A stretch of 64,000 bases of DNA, taken from Pseudorhodoferax sp. Leaf265. Lineage in GTDB: Bacteria; Pseudomonadota; Gammaproteobacteria; Burkholderiales; Burkholderiaceae_C. The stretch lies in assembly GCF_001422365.1 (NCBI RefSeq), contig NZ_LMMT01000001.1:412820-476819 (forward strand), given 5' to 3'. The position numbers and the translations under genes were made by a program. The notes beneath the pieces are model-generated. The model had not been told where the DNA came from, ran no database searches, and saw nothing but the letters and a program-made list of their open reading frames with translations. This document shows, piece by piece, positions 36,913-47,083 of the stretch (its first letter is position 1; every line of letters starts with the position of its first letter).

Positions 36913-38820
36913 ATGCCCAAGGATTTCTCCGCGATGGAGGACAGCAACCGCTGTCCCAACCCCAGCATCCACGATGTCAGCCAGCCCTCGCGCCGCACCT
37001 TGCTGCGCGGCGCGGCGGCCTCGGCCTTTCTCGCACCGCTGGCCGGGCTCGGCCTGTCGGGCTGCGCGACGACCGGCGGCAATGCCACGGGCACCACGCT
37101 CGGCTTCAAGAGCGTGCCGATCTCCAACGCCGACACCATCACCGTGCCCGAGGGCTACACCGCCCAGGTGATCGCGCCCTGGGGCGATCCGGTCGGCCTG
37201 TCGGGTGAGATGCCGGCCTACAAAGCCGACGCCACGAACAGTGCCGCCGAGCAGGAGACCCAGTTCGGCATGCACCACGACGGCATCCACTTCTACGCGC
37301 AGAGTGCGACCTCGGGCCTGCTGGTGATGAACCACGAGTACACCGACGACGGCCTGCTGCACGCCGGCGGCATGGCCGGCTGGACGGCCGAGAAGGTGCG
37401 CAAGGCCCAGGCCGCGCACGGCGTCAGCGTCTGCGAAGTGGCGCTCAAGGACGGCCGCTGGGACGTGGTGCGCCCCTCGCCCTGGGCCCGCCGCATCACG
37501 GCGCGCACGCCGATGACAGTGGCCGGCCCCGCCGCCGGCCATGCGCTGCTCAAGACGGCTGCCGACCCCAGCGGCCGGCGCGTGCTGGGCACCTTCAACA
37601 ACTGCGGTAGCGGCATCACGCCCTGGGGCACCTACCTGACCTGCGAAGAAAACTTCGTCAACTACTTCAAGGGCCCGGACCAGCCCGACGCCCACCACGC
37701 GCGCTGGGGCCTGCGCAAGGGCGACCCCGCCGGCTACCGCTGGCACGAGCACGACGAGCGCTTCGACGCCGGCAAGCACCCGAACGAACTCAACCGCCAC
37801 GGCTGGGTGGTGGAGATCGACCCCAACAACCCGAGCAGCACACCGGTGAAGCGCACGGCCCTGGGCCGCGCCGCGCACGAGGGCGCGACCGTGGCCGTCA
37901 CGCGCGACGGCCGCGCCGTGGTCTACATGGGCGAGGATGCGCGCTTCGAGTACATCTACAAGTTCGTGAGTGCCGGCCGCATCCAGGCCGGCGGCGCGGC
38001 CGCCAACGCCGCGCTGCTGGACATCGGCACGCTGTACGTGGCGCGCTTCGATGCCGACGGCCGCGGCCGCTGGATCGCGCTGACCCATGGCGAAGGCGCA
38101 CTGACCGCGGCCAACGGCTTCGCCGACCAGGGCGAGGTGCTCATCAAGAGCCGCCAGGCCAGCGACCGCCTGGGCGCGACCAGGATGGACCGGCCCGAAT
38201 GGATCGCGGTGGACCAGCAGGGCTGGGTCTACTGCACGCTGACCAACAACAGCAACCGGGGTGGCAAGGACCAGCCCGGCGTGGACGCCGCCAACCCGCG
38301 CGCCAACAACGGCATGGGCCACATCATCCGCTGGAAGGAAGACGGCGACCACGACGGCCTGGCGTTCCAGTGGAACCACTTCGTGCTGGCCGGCGACCCG
38401 CTCAACGAGCGCGCCGAGGCCAAGGGCAATGTGAAGGGCGACGCCTTCGCCTGCCCCGATGGGCTGTGGGTGGACGCGCGCGGCGTGCTGTGGATCCAGA
38501 CCGACATGTCGACCTCGGCCATGGGCAAGGGCGAACTCGCGGGCCTGGCGCACAACATGATGCTGGCAGCCGACCCGGCCACGGGCGAGATCCGCCGCTT
38601 CCTGACAGGGCCCGCCGGCTGCGAGATCACGGGCGCCACCGGCACGCCGGACGGCCGCACCATGTTCATCAACATCCAGCACCCGGGCGAGAGCCCGAGC
38701 GAGCGCAGCGACCCGGCCACGCCCACCCGCTTTTCCAACTGGCCCGACAAGGGCGCCAACCGGCCGCGCTCGGCCACCGTCGTGATCCGCCGTGTGGACG
38801 GCGGGCTGATCGGGGCCTGA
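36913..38820 (+). CDS. phoX: PhoX-family alkaline phosphatase
   Basis: A 635-residue protein of the PhoX (DUF839) family, calcium- and iron-dependent phosphatases that free phosphate outside the cytoplasm. The N-terminus carries a Tat signal (SRRTLLRG, residues 26-33, then a hydrophobic stretch) ending in GLSGC, a possible lipobox, so it is exported folded and may be lipid-anchored. Family blocks are visible: MNHEYTDDGLLHA, NNCGSGITPWGTYLTCEENF, YMGEDARFEYIYKFV and GLWVDARGVLWIQTD. A Pho-box-like sequence upstream fits induction by phosphate starvation. It converges on parC with 12 bases between the stops. Confidence 0.93.
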   Translation: MPKDFSAMEDSNRCPNPSIHDVSQPSRRTLLRGAAASAFLAPLAGLGLSGCATTGGNATGTTLGFKSVPISNADTITVPEGYTAQVIAPWGDPVGLSGEMPAYKADATNSAAEQETQFGMHHDGIHFYAQSATSGLLVMNHEYTDDGLLHAGGMAGWTAEKVRKAQAAHGVSVCEVALKDGRWDVVRPSPWARRITARTPMTVAGPAAGHALLKTAADPSGRRVLGTFNNCGSGITPWGTYLTCEENFVNYFKGPDQPDAHHARWGLRKGDPAGYRWHEHDERFDAGKHPNELNRHGWVVEIDPNNPSSTPVKRTALGRAAHEGATVAVTRDGRAVVYMGEDARFEYIYKFVSAGRIQAGGAAANAALLDIGTLYVARFDADGRGRWIALTHGEGALTAANGFADQGEVLIKSRQASDRLGATRMDRPEWIAVDQQGWVYCTLTNNSNRGGKDQPGVDAANPRANNGMGHIIRWKEDGDHDGLAFQWNHFVLAGDPLNERAEAKGNVKGDAFACPDGLWVDARGVLWIQTDMSTSAMGKGELAGLAHNMMLAADPATGEIRRFLTGPAGCEITGATGTPDGRTMFINIQHPGESPSERSDPATPTRFSNWPDKGANRPRSATVVIRRVDGGLIGA

Positions 38821-38832
38821 CCCCGCGAGGGC

Positions 38833-41232
38833 TTACTCGACGCGCAGGACCGTGGTCGGCTTGAAGCCCAGGTCCGTGCTCTTGCCCTTGCGCCCGCGCA
38901 ATGCACGCGCGTTGTTGAGCGAGCGGATCTCCAGTTGCTCTTCGCGCGCCTTGCCGCCGCGGCCGATGCCCTCGATGCGGATGCTGCGCGTGTAGGCGAC
39001 CGCGCCGGCCAATGCGTCCTTGGGCTCCAGGTCCATCAGCATGAGGCCACGGCCGCCCTTCTCCATGGCCTTGAGTTCGGCGATCTCGAAGGTCAGGATG
39101 CGGCCGCCCGTGGAGGCGCAGGCCACGTGCGTGGCCGGTGCGAGCGTGAGGCCCTGGGCCACGCCCGCGGCGTGCGAAGGCCGGCACAGCGTCTCGCCCT
39201 CGCCCACGCTGACGAAGCTCTTGCCGCCGCGCTGGCGCGACAGCATGCTCTCCACGCTCGCCAGGAAGCCGTAGCCGCCCGAACTCGACAGCAGCAGCTG
39301 GGCGCTGGCCGGGCCGGCGAAGAAATGCGCGAGCTGCGTGCCGCTTTCCAGTTCGATCAGCGAGCTGCACGGCGTACCGTCGCCGCGCGCGCCCGGCAGC
39401 GCCGACACCGCCACGGTGTAGATGCGGCCGTTGCTGCCGAACACCAGCAGGTGGTCCACGCTGCGGCACTCGAAGGCGCCGTACAGGGTGTCGCCGGACT
39501 TGAAGCTGTATTCGGCCGGCGTGGCGCGGTCCTTGGCCCAACCCTTTTGCGCGCGCACCCAGCCCTTTTGCGAAACGACCACGGTGACGGGCTCGTCGAC
39601 CACGCGCACCTCGGCCACGGCGCGCTTCTCGGCCTGGATCAGCGTGCGGCGCGCATCGGCGAAGGTCTTGGCGTCGGCCTCGATCTCCTTGACCATGAGG
39701 CGGCGCAGCGAGGCCGGGTTGGCCAGGATGTCTTCCAGCCGGCCCTGCTCCTCGCGCAATTCCTTGAGCTCCTGCTCGATCTTGATGGCTTCGAGACGCG
39801 CCAGTTGGCGCAGCCGGATCTCCAGGATGTCCTCGGCCTGCCGGTCCGAGAGCTTGAAGCGCGCGATCAGCGCCGCCTTCGGATCGTCCGACTGGCGGAT
39901 GATGGCGATGACCTCGTCGATGTTGAGCAGCACCAGCTGCCGGCCTTCGAGGATGTGGATGCGGTCCAGCACCTTGTCGAGCCGGTACTGGGAGCGGCGC
40001 TGCACCGTGGTCTGGCGGAACGCGATCCACTCTTCCAGCAGCTGGCGCAGCGACTTCTGCACGGGCCGGCCGTCCAGGCCCACGCCGGTCAGGTTGATCG
40101 GGACGCTGGTCTCCAGGCTGGTGTGGGCCAGCAGCGCGCCGATGAGTTCGGGCTGGGCGATGCGGCTGGTCTTGGGCTCGAACACCAGGCGCACGGCGGC
40201 GTCCTTGCTGGATTCGTCGCGCACCACGTCCAGCACGGCCAGCATGCTGGCCTTGAGCTGCTGCTGTTCCTGGCTCAGCGTCTTCTTGCCGGCCTTGACC
40301 TGCGGGTTGGTCAGCGCCTCGATCTCCTCGAGTACACGCTGGCTGCTGACGCCGGGCGGCAGCTCGGTCACCACGAGCTGCCACTGGCCGCGCGCGAGGT
40401 CCTCGATCTTCCAGCGCGCACGCACCTTGAGCGAGCCGCGGCCGGTGCGGTAGGCGTCGGCAATCTCGCCAGCCGTGCTGATGATCTGGCCGCCGCCCGC
40501 GTAGTCGGGGCCGGGCAGGATCTGCAGCAGCTCCTCGTCGCTGATCTTCGGGGTCTTGATCAGCGCCACGCAGGCGTCGGCCACCTCGCGCAGGTTGTGG
40601 CTCGGGATCTCGGTGGCCAGGCCGACCGCGATGCCGCTCGCGCCGTTGAGCAGCGTGAAGGGCAGCCGCGCGGGCAGCTGGCGCGGCTCTTCGGTGGAGC
40701 CGTCGTAGTTGGGGATGAAGTCGACCGTGCCTTCGTCGATCTCGTCGAGCAGCAGCCGCGTGATGCGTGCCAGCCGTGCCTCGGTGTAGCGCATGGCCGC
40801 CGCGCCGTCGCCGTCGCGGCTGCCGAAGTTGCCCTGGCCGTCGATGAGTGGGTAGCGCTGGCTGAAGTCCTGCGCCATGCGCACGAGTGCGTCGTAGGCG
40901 GCCTGGTCGCCGTGCGGGTGGAAGCGGCCCAGCACGTCGCCGACCACGCGCGCGCTCTTGACGGGCTTGGCACCGACGGTGCCGTTGGCACCGCCGAAGC
41001 CCAGGCCCATGCGCGACATGGAGTACAGGATGCGGCGCTGCACGGGCTTCTGGCCGTCGCAGACATCGGGCAGCGCACGGCCCTTGACCACGCTCATCGC
41101 GTATTCGAGGTAGGCACGCTGGGCGTAGCGGCCCAGGTCGAGCGCGTCGTCGCCCTCGCCATCGGCAGGGCCGCCCGTGCCGGGGCCCTGCGGGGGTGGG
41201 TTGGAATCGTCCAGGATCGAAGAATCTGTCAT
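38833..41232 (-). CDS. parC: DNA topoisomerase IV subunit A
   Basis: A 799-residue type IIA topoisomerase A subunit that, with ParE, unlinks daughter chromosomes. The breakage-reunion domain starts at about residue 30 ([20 protein letters not shown]), with [12 protein letters not shown] and the active-site tyrosine Tyr149 in MRYTEARL. The C-terminal beta-propeller blades follow from about residue 500 ([15 protein letters not shown]). Absence of the GyrA box and location downstream of parE identify ParC rather than GyrA. A 69-base gap separates it from the lytic transglycosylase gene. Confidence 0.95.
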   Translation of the reverse strand: MTDSSILDDSNPPPQGPGTGGPADGEGDDALDLGRYAQRAYLEYAMSVVKGRALPDVCDGQKPVQRRILYSMSRMGLGFGGANGTVGAKPVKSARVVGDVLGRFHPHGDQAAYDALVRMAQDFSQRYPLIDGQGNFGSRDGDGAAAMRYTEARLARITRLLLDEIDEGTVDFIPNYDGSTEEPRQLPARLPFTLLNGASGIAVGLATEIPSHNLREVADACVALIKTPKISDEELLQILPGPDYAGGGQIISTAGEIADAYRTGRGSLKVRARWKIEDLARGQWQLVVTELPPGVSSQRVLEEIEALTNPQVKAGKKTLSQEQQQLKASMLAVLDVVRDESSKDAAVRLVFEPKTSRIAQPELIGALLAHTSLETSVPINLTGVGLDGRPVQKSLRQLLEEWIAFRQTTVQRRSQYRLDKVLDRIHILEGRQLVLLNIDEVIAIIRQSDDPKAALIARFKLSDRQAEDILEIRLRQLARLEAIKIEQELKELREEQGRLEDILANPASLRRLMVKEIEADAKTFADARRTLIQAEKRAVAEVRVVDEPVTVVVSQKGWVRAQKGWAKDRATPAEYSFKSGDTLYGAFECRSVDHLLVFGSNGRIYTVAVSALPGARGDGTPCSSLIELESGTQLAHFFAGPASAQLLLSSSGGYGFLASVESMLSRQRGGKSFVSVGEGETLCRPSHAAGVAQGLTLAPATHVACASTGGRILTFEIAELKAMEKGGRGLMLMDLEPKDALAGAVAYTRSIRIEGIGRGGKAREEQLEIRSLNNARALRGRKGKSTDLGFKPTTVLRVE

Positions 41233-41301
41233 GTTGCGAAGAGAAAGGCGTGCGGCAGACCGGCTGCCGCCGAAGTCGCCGGCGCGGGCCGGCTCAGGAC
41301 A

Positions 41302-42102
41302 TCAAGGCTGTTGCGCGAACTGCGTGGCGGCGTCGCCCACGGGGGCGCGGCCGCGCAGTTCCATGCGCACGCGGTGTTGCGGCACCTGCAGCCGGCGACT
41401 TTCCGCAGGGGGCTTGAGCCCCTGGTAGAGCCGGGTGACGGTGCGCACATAGTCCTGCGTTTCCTTGTAGTTCGGGATCCGGTTGCCGGCCTTCTGCACG
41501 GCGCCTTCGCCGGCGTTGTAGGAGGCCAGCGCCAGGTCGAGCTGGCCCGGGAACAGGTCGAGCAGGAAGCGCAGGTAGCGCGTGCCGATGCCGATGTTGG
41601 TCTTGGGGTCGGTGAGCTTGGCTTCGATGGGCGCCTTGGCATCGCCCACCAGGCCGTAGCGCTCGGCCGTGGCCGGCATGATCTGCATGAGGCCGACGGC
41701 CCCCTTGGGGGAGACGGCCCCGCGGTCGAAGCCCGACTCGGCCACGATCAGCGCCTGCAGCAGTTCGATCTCGATGCCATGCTTGGCCGCGGCCGCGCGC
41801 AGATGCGGCAAGACCTGTTTGTAGGTCGGCGAAACCTCGAAGAAGTTCTGCAGCTTGAGCGGCAGCGCGGGCCGTTCCTCGACCGGCGGGTTGAAGGCGC
41901 CGATGCCGCTCGTGGTGTCGAAACTGTCGTCACCCTTGTAGAACAGCGTGTAGCGCTCGTCGACCTGGTTGCTCGCGAAATGGGCGACGCCACGCGCATC
42001 GATGAAACCCCAGACATCCGCATGCGACAGGGCTGGCCACAGCGTGGTCGCCAGGGCCAGGGTCGCCAGCAGTGCCCTCCAGTTCCGTCGTGCGCGTGCC
42101 AT
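41302..42102 (-). CDS. Periplasmic lytic transglycosylase (SLT domain)
   Basis: A 266-residue secreted enzyme. It has a signal peptide (LLATLALATTLWPALSHADV) with cleavage near residue 28, a short DUF4124-like beta region (VWGFIDARGVAHFASNQ) and a goose-type lysozyme/SLT domain with catalytic glutamate in IVAESGFD, then GAVGLMQIMPATAERYG and ALASYNAGEGAV. It cleaves peptidoglycan glycan strands to anhydro ends. The start codon overlaps the parE stop by one base (TGATG), so it is translationally coupled to parE and sits between parE and parC. Confidence 0.92.
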   Translation of the reverse strand: MARARRNWRALLATLALATTLWPALSHADVWGFIDARGVAHFASNQVDERYTLFYKGDDSFDTTSGIGAFNPPVEERPALPLKLQNFFEVSPTYKQVLPHLRAAAAKHGIEIELLQALIVAESGFDRGAVSPKGAVGLMQIMPATAERYGLVGDAKAPIEAKLTDPKTNIGIGTRYLRFLLDLFPGQLDLALASYNAGEGAVQKAGNRIPNYKETQDYVRTVTRLYQGLKPPAESRRLQVPQHRVRMELRGRAPVGDAATQFAQQP

Positions 42103-44081
42103 CAGATGTCCACCTCGACTGCGTCGCCATGCAATTCCATCAGTTCGCGACGGGATGCGGCTTCGCCCTTGCCCATGAGCTTGGTGATCAGCCGTTCGGT
42201 GCCCGTGAAGTCCACGGCCCCGAGCTGCACCGGCAGCAGGCGCCGCGTGTCGGGGTTGAGCGTGGTGTCCCACAGCTGCTCCGCACTCATTTCGCCCAGG
42301 CCCTTGAACCGGCTGATGGTCCAGCTGCCCTCGCGTACGCCTTCCTTGCGCAGTTTATCGAGGATGGCGGTCAGTTCGCCAGCGTCCAGCGCGTAGGTCT
42401 TGGAGGCCGGCTTCTTGCCGCGCGCCGGCGCATCGACGCGGAACAGCGGCGGGCGTGCCACATACACATGGCCGGCCTCGATGAGCTTGGGGAAGTGGCG
42501 GAAGAACAGCGTGAGCAGCAGCACCTGGATGTGCGAGCCATCCACGTCGGCGTCGGCCAGGATGCAGATCTTGCCGTAGCGCAGGCCCGACATATCGGGG
42601 CTGTCGTTGGGGCCGTGCGGATCGACGCCGACCGCGACCGAGATGTCGTGGATCTCGGTGTTGGCGAACAGCCGGTCGCGCTCGACTTCCCAGGTGTTGA
42701 GCACCTTGCCGCGCAGCGGCAGCACGGCCTGGCATTCCTTGTCGCGGCCCATCTTGGCACTGCCGCCGGCCGAGTCGCCCTCGACCAGGAAGACCTCGTT
42801 GTGCGAGGTGTCGCGGCTTTCGCAGTCGGTCAGCTTGCCGGGCAGCACGGCCACGCCCGAGCCCTTGCGCTTCTCGACCTTCTGGCCGGCGCGCTGGCGC
42901 GTCTGCGCGGCGCGGATGGCCAGTTCGGCCAGCTTCTTGCCGTAGTCCACATGCTGGTTCAGCCACAGTTCGAGCGCCGGGCGCACGAAGCTGGCCACCA
43001 GGCGCACGGCGTCGCGCGAGTTCAGCCGCTCCTTGATCTGGCCCTGGAACTGGGGATCCAGCACCTTGGCCGACAGCACGTAGCTGGCGCGCGCGAACAC
43101 GTCCTCGGGCAGCAGCTTGACGCCCTTGGGCAGCAGCGAGTGCAGTTCGATGAAGCTCTTGACGGCCGTGAACAGGCCTTCGCGCAGGCCGGCTTCGTGC
43201 GTGCCGCCCGCGCTGGTCGGGATCAGGTTGACGTAGCTCTCGCGCACCACCTGGCCTTCTTCGGTGAAGGCCACCGACCACTGCGCGCCCTCGCCCTCGG
43301 CAAAGGTCTCGTTGCTGTCGGCATAGCCCTCGCCCTCGAACAGCGGGATCACGGGGTCGGCGTTGAGCGTCTGCGAGAGGTAGTCGGTGAGGCCGCCCTT
43401 GTACTGCCAGGTCTGGACCTCCTTGGTCTTCTCGACCGTCAGAGAGACCGTGACGCCGGGCATCAGCACCGCCTTGCTGCGCAGCAGGTGGGACAGCTCG
43501 TTCATCGGCAGCGCATCGCTGTCGAAGTACTTGGCGTCGGGCCACACGCGCACCGAGGTGCCGCTGCGGCGCTCGCCCGCCTCGGCCTTGCGCACCACCA
43601 GCGGCTCGACCACGTCGCCGCCCGCGAACACCAGACGTGCGACCTGGCCTTCGCGGTGGCTCGTGACCTCCAGCCGCTTGGCCAGGGCATTGGTGACGGA
43701 CACGCCGACACCGTGCAGGCCGCCCGAGAAGCTGTAGGCGCCGCCCTTGCCCTTGTCGAACTTGCCGCCGGCGTGCAGCCGCGTGAAGACGAGCTCGATG
43801 ACCGGGGCCTTTTCCTCGGGGTGCATGCCGAACGGGATGCCGCGGCCCTCGTCGTCGATGCCGACGGAGCCGTCTGCGAACAGCGTCACGCGGATCTTCT
43901 TGCCCTGGCCGGCCAGGGCCTCGTCGGCGGCGTTGTCCAGCACTTCCTGGACGATGTGCAACGGGTTGTCCGTGCGCGTGTACATGCCGGGCCGCTGCTT
44001 GACGGGCTCCAGGCCTTTGAGAACTCGGATGGAGGCTTCGCCGTACTGCGGCTCGGCCTTCGAAGAGGGTTGGGTTGCCAT
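42102..44081 (-). CDS. parE: DNA topoisomerase IV subunit B
   Basis: A 659-residue GHKL-type ATPase subunit. The ATP site is seen in EVLDNAADEAL, DDEGRGIPFGMHP and GGLHGVGVSVTNALA; the Toprim domain has LVEGDSAGGSA and DADVDGSHIQ. It lacks the insert of proteobacterial GyrB, as expected for ParE. The ATG at 44081 matches the family start; the longer frame runs into the divergent promoter. It leads an operon with the lytic transglycosylase and parC. Confidence 0.95.
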   Translation of the reverse strand: MATQPSSKAEPQYGEASIRVLKGLEPVKQRPGMYTRTDNPLHIVQEVLDNAADEALAGQGKKIRVTLFADGSVGIDDEGRGIPFGMHPEEKAPVIELVFTRLHAGGKFDKGKGGAYSFSGGLHGVGVSVTNALAKRLEVTSHREGQVARLVFAGGDVVEPLVVRKAEAGERRSGTSVRVWPDAKYFDSDALPMNELSHLLRSKAVLMPGVTVSLTVEKTKEVQTWQYKGGLTDYLSQTLNADPVIPLFEGEGYADSNETFAEGEGAQWSVAFTEEGQVVRESYVNLIPTSAGGTHEAGLREGLFTAVKSFIELHSLLPKGVKLLPEDVFARASYVLSAKVLDPQFQGQIKERLNSRDAVRLVASFVRPALELWLNQHVDYGKKLAELAIRAAQTRQRAGQKVEKRKGSGVAVLPGKLTDCESRDTSHNEVFLVEGDSAGGSAKMGRDKECQAVLPLRGKVLNTWEVERDRLFANTEIHDISVAVGVDPHGPNDSPDMSGLRYGKICILADADVDGSHIQVLLLTLFFRHFPKLIEAGHVYVARPPLFRVDAPARGKKPASKTYALDAGELTAILDKLRKEGVREGSWTISRFKGLGEMSAEQLWDTTLNPDTRRLLPVQLGAVDFTGTERLITKLMGKGEAASRRELMELHGDAVEVDI

Positions 44082-44169
44082 GGCGCGGGATTGTAGGGTC
44101 GTCCCCAGGCCCAACTGGATGCAAATACAGACCGGCGCCAGTGCGACGGCAAGGGTCACCCAAATTCAC

Positions 44170-44175
44170 TACAGT
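44170..44175 (+). promoter_or_regulatory. Candidate -10 box of the MFS transporter gene
   Basis: TACAGT lies 8 bases before the ATG, without a ribosome site between, in the 102-base divergent region with parE; this fits leaderless transcription. Confidence 0.35.
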
Positions 44176-44183
44176 TCGCGCCC

Positions 44184-45407
44184 ATGACAAATACAACGAA
44201 GACAAGCCTTCCGCTGGCCCGCATCCTGATCTGCGGCGGCCTGATCGTGACGCTGTCCATGGGCATCCGCCACGGCTTCGGCCTGTGGCTGCAGCCCATC
44301 ACGCAGGCCAATGGCTGGACGCGCGAGGCCTTCGCGCTGGCCATTGCCGTCCAGAACATCTCCTGGGGCATCGCCGGCATCTTCGCCGGCATGGCGGCCG
44401 ACCGCTTCGGCGCCTTCCGCGTGCTGCTGGTCTGCGCCCTGCTCTACGCGCTGGGCCTGGTCGGCATGGCGCACGCCACCACGCCGCTGATGTTCTCGCT
44501 GTCCACCGGCGTGCTGCTGGGCATGGCCCAGGCCGGCACCACCTATGCCGTGATCTTCGGCGTGATCGGGCGCAACGTGTCTGCCGAGCGGCGCTCCTGG
44601 GCCATGGGCATCGCGGCCGCGGCGGGGTCGTTCGGCCAATTCCTGATGGTGCCGGTCGAGGGCTTCCTGATCGCGCGCTTCGGCTGGCAGGAGGCGCTCG
44701 TGATCCTGGGCGCGGCCGCGCTGCTGATCGTGCCGCTGGCCTTCGCGCTGCGCGAGCCGGGCTTCGCCGGCACCACCACCGTCAAGCGCGACCAGACCAT
44801 CGGCCAGGCGCTGGCCGAGGCCTTCAAGTACCCAAGCTTCCAGTTGCTCATGGCCGGCTACTTCGTCTGCGGCTTCCAGGTCGTCTTCATCGGCGTGCAC
44901 CTGCCGAGCTACCTCAAGGACCACGGCCTGTCGCCGCAGGTGGCCAGCTACGCGCTGGCACTGGTCGGCCTGTTCAACGTGTTCGGCACCTACATCGCGG
45001 GCACGCTGGGCCAGCGCATGCCCAAGAAGAACATCCTGTCCTTCATCTATTTCGCGCGCGCCGTGGTCATCACGGTCTTCGTGATGGTGCCGCTCTCGCC
45101 CACGAGCGTCTACCTGTTCGCCGCCACCATGGGCCTGCTGTGGCTGTCCACGGTGCCGCCGACCACGGCCGCCGTGGCGTCGATCTTCGGCATCCAGCAT
45201 TTGTCGATGCTGGGCGGGTTCGTGTTCTTCTCGCACCAGATCGGCTCCTTCCTGGGCGTCTGGCTGGGCGGCTACCTGTACGACCGCACGGGCAGCTACG
45301 ACGTGGTCTGGATGATCACGATCGCGCTCGGGGTGTTCGCCGGGCTCGTGAACCTGCCGGTCAAGGAAGCGGCGATCCGGCGCGGTGCGGCGCTGAAGGC
45401 GACATGA
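44184..45407 (+). CDS. Major facilitator superfamily transporter
   Basis: A 407-residue carrier with twelve hydrophobic segments. The loop 2-3 motif appears as GMAADRFGAFRVL, and the second half has GTLGQRMPKKN. The N-terminus (GIRHGFGLWLQPITQANGW) resembles the monocarboxylate/oxalate-formate group of MFS carriers, so an organic acid is a likely substrate, but this is an inference. The stop overlaps the start of a 44-residue membrane microprotein (ATGA). Confidence 0.92.
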   Translation: MTNTTKTSLPLARILICGGLIVTLSMGIRHGFGLWLQPITQANGWTREAFALAIAVQNISWGIAGIFAGMAADRFGAFRVLLVCALLYALGLVGMAHATTPLMFSLSTGVLLGMAQAGTTYAVIFGVIGRNVSAERRSWAMGIAAAAGSFGQFLMVPVEGFLIARFGWQEALVILGAAALLIVPLAFALREPGFAGTTTVKRDQTIGQALAEAFKYPSFQLLMAGYFVCGFQVVFIGVHLPSYLKDHGLSPQVASYALALVGLFNVFGTYIAGTLGQRMPKKNILSFIYFARAVVITVFVMVPLSPTSVYLFAATMGLLWLSTVPPTTAAVASIFGIQHLSMLGGFVFFSHQIGSFLGVWLGGYLYDRTGSYDVVWMITIALGVFAGLVNLPVKEAAIRRGAALKAT

Positions 45408-45538
45408 GCATGGCGCATCTCCTTGCCCGGACCGCGGCCTGGTCCATCGCGCTGGCCGCTCTGGCCGGCGTGTTCATGATGTACCTGCAGCCCGAATTCA
45501 TGGTCGGGCTCGCCAACCAGGTCTGGGCCTGCTTTTGA
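45404..45538 (+). CDS. 44-residue single-span membrane microprotein
   Basis: The reading frame starts ATGA over the MFS stop and ends TTGA over the next gene's TTG start, so it is locked into a three-gene translational chain. The product has one predicted transmembrane helix (WSIALAALAGVFMMYLQP) and a short C-terminal tail ending in Cys-Phe. Coupling to the transporter suggests a small accessory subunit, which is inference only. Confidence 0.65.
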   Translation: MSMAHLLARTAAWSIALAALAGVFMMYLQPEFMVGLANQVWACF

Positions 45539-46101
45539 GCGCCGTCACGCCACCCGCCCCGCTCCACCCGCCGTCGGCCTGGGTGCAACGCTGGGCGCAC
45601 CTCATCCGGCCCGGCGGCCGGGTGCTGGACCTGGCCTGCGGCCCTGGCCGCCATGCCTATTGGCTGCACGCGCAAGGATTCGCCGTCACGGCGGTGGACC
45701 GCTCGCCCGAGGCCCTGGCCAGCCTGGCGCCGCTGGCCGCTGCCGGGGCCGAGGTGCTGCAGGTCGAACTCGAGGACGGCCCCTGGCCGCTGGCGGACCG
45801 CCAGTTCGAGGCCGTGGTCGTCACCAACTACCTCTGGCGCCCGCGCCTGGCCGAGGTGGTGGCCGCAGTCGGCCCCGGCGGCGTGCTGGTCTACGAGACC
45901 TTTGCGCTGGGCAACGAGAGCGTCCGCCGGCCAGCACGGCCCGAGTTCCTGCTACGCCCGGGTGAGCTGCTGCAGGCCGCCGCCGGCCTGCGCGTGGTGG
46001 CCTACGAAGACGGCTTCCTGCATGACCATCCGCGCTTCGTCCAACGCATCGCAGCGGTGCGCGAGCAGCCGGCGGAACTCCCGGCACGGCACCGGCTCTG
46101 A
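45535..46101 (+). CDS. Class I SAM-dependent methyltransferase
   Basis: A 188-residue Rossmann-fold methyltransferase with motif [16 protein letters not shown] (about residues 30-44), the acidic ribose-binding position in [11 protein letters not shown] and motif III/IV regions ([14 protein letters not shown]). The start is a TTG at 45535 overlapping the microprotein stop, supported by the coupled overlap and by how little upstream sequence is left. The family resembles TehB/UbiE-like small-molecule methyltransferases; the substrate is unknown. A hairpin and the dapA promoter follow. Confidence 0.85.
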   Translation: MSAVTPPAPLHPPSAWVQRWAHLIRPGGRVLDLACGPGRHAYWLHAQGFAVTAVDRSPEALASLAPLAAAGAEVLQVELEDGPWPLADRQFEAVVVTNYLWRPRLAEVVAAVGPGGVLVYETFALGNESVRRPARPEFLLRPGELLQAAAGLRVVAYEDGFLHDHPRFVQRIAAVREQPAELPARHRL

Positions 46102-46107
46102 CCCCTT

Positions 46108-46126
46108 CCCAGCCAGACCGGCTGGG
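46108..46126 (+). terminator. Hairpin between the methyltransferase gene and dapA
   Basis: CCCAGCC pairs with GGCTGGG around AGACC, 6 bases after the stop. A T-run (TTTTT) follows only 12 bases later, so it is a fair intrinsic terminator; it also abuts the dapA -10 element. Confidence 0.5.
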
Positions 46127-46132
46127 TAGAAT
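46127..46132 (+). promoter_or_regulatory. Candidate -10 box of dapA
   Basis: TAGAAT, a common -10 hexamer, lies 28 bases before the dapA ATG. The -35 region would fall within the preceding hairpin and is not a good match. Confidence 0.45.
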
Positions 46133-46160
46133 GCGCGTTTTTCCGATTCAGACTGCGGAC

Positions 46161-47045
46161 ATGACCCCCATTACCGGCAGCATCGTCGCCCTTGTCACTC
46201 CCATGCTGGAAGACGGCAGTGTGGACTACCCGACGCTGCGCAAGCTGATCGACTGGCACATCGCCGAAGGCACGGACTGCATCGGCGTGGTCGGCACGAC
46301 GGGCGAATCGCCCACCGTGAACGTCGAGGAGCACTGCGAGATCATCCGCGTCTCGGTCGAGCAGGCCAAGGGCCGGGTGCCCATCATGGCCGGCTGCGGT
46401 GCCAACTCCACGGCCGAGGCCATCGAGCTGGCCCGCTTCGCCAAGAAGGTCGGCGCCGACTGCCAGCTGCAGGTCGTGCCCTACTACAACAAGCCCACGC
46501 AGGAAGGCCAGTACCAACACTTCAAGGCCATCGCCGAAGCCGTCGGCGACCTGCCGACCGTGCTGTACAACGTGCCCGGCCGCACCGTGGCCGACATGGC
46601 GCACGACACCGTGCTGCGCCTGGCCCAGGTATCCGGCATCGTGGGCATCAAGGAAGCCACGGGCAACATCGAGCGCGCGCAGTGGCTGATCCGCGACGTG
46701 CCCAAGGGCTTCGCCGTGTACTCGGGCGACGACCCGACCGCCGTGGCGCTGATGCTGTGCGGTGGTCAGGGCAACGTGAGCGTGACAGCCAACATCGCAC
46801 CGCGCCTCATGCACGAACTCTGCGTGGCCGCCATCGCCGGCGACGCGCGCGGCGCCATGGAGATCCAGCGCAAGCTGCTGCCCGTGCACAAGCACCTGTT
46901 CGTCGAAGCCAACCCCATCCCGCTCAAGTGGGCCATGGCCCGCATGGGCCTGTGCGGCGGCACCATGCGGTTGCCCATGACCCCACTGGCCCAGAACAAC
47001 GAAGCCGTCGTCGAAGCGGCATTGCGCGCCAGCGGCCTGCTCTGA
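46161..47045 (+). CDS. dapA: 4-hydroxy-tetrahydrodipicolinate synthase
   Basis: A 294-residue TIM-barrel aldolase that condenses pyruvate with aspartate semialdehyde, the first step committed to lysine and diaminopimelate. Visible active-site elements are GTTGESPT, the tyrosine in VVPYYNKPT and the Schiff-base lysine in VGIKEATGN. The ATG at 46161 ([13 protein letters not shown]) is the family start. bamC follows after 38 bases, the usual dapA-bamC arrangement of proteobacteria. Confidence 0.97.
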   Translation: MTPITGSIVALVTPMLEDGSVDYPTLRKLIDWHIAEGTDCIGVVGTTGESPTVNVEEHCEIIRVSVEQAKGRVPIMAGCGANSTAEAIELARFAKKVGADCQLQVVPYYNKPTQEGQYQHFKAIAEAVGDLPTVLYNVPGRTVADMAHDTVLRLAQVSGIVGIKEATGNIERAQWLIRDVPKGFAVYSGDDPTAVALMLCGGQGNVSVTANIAPRLMHELCVAAIAGDARGAMEIQRKLLPVHKHLFVEANPIPLKWAMARMGLCGGTMRLPMTPLAQNNEAVVEAALRASGLL

Positions 47046-47083
47046 GCCGCCCGCGCCCCGGTCTTTCTACAGGAATCCCGTCC

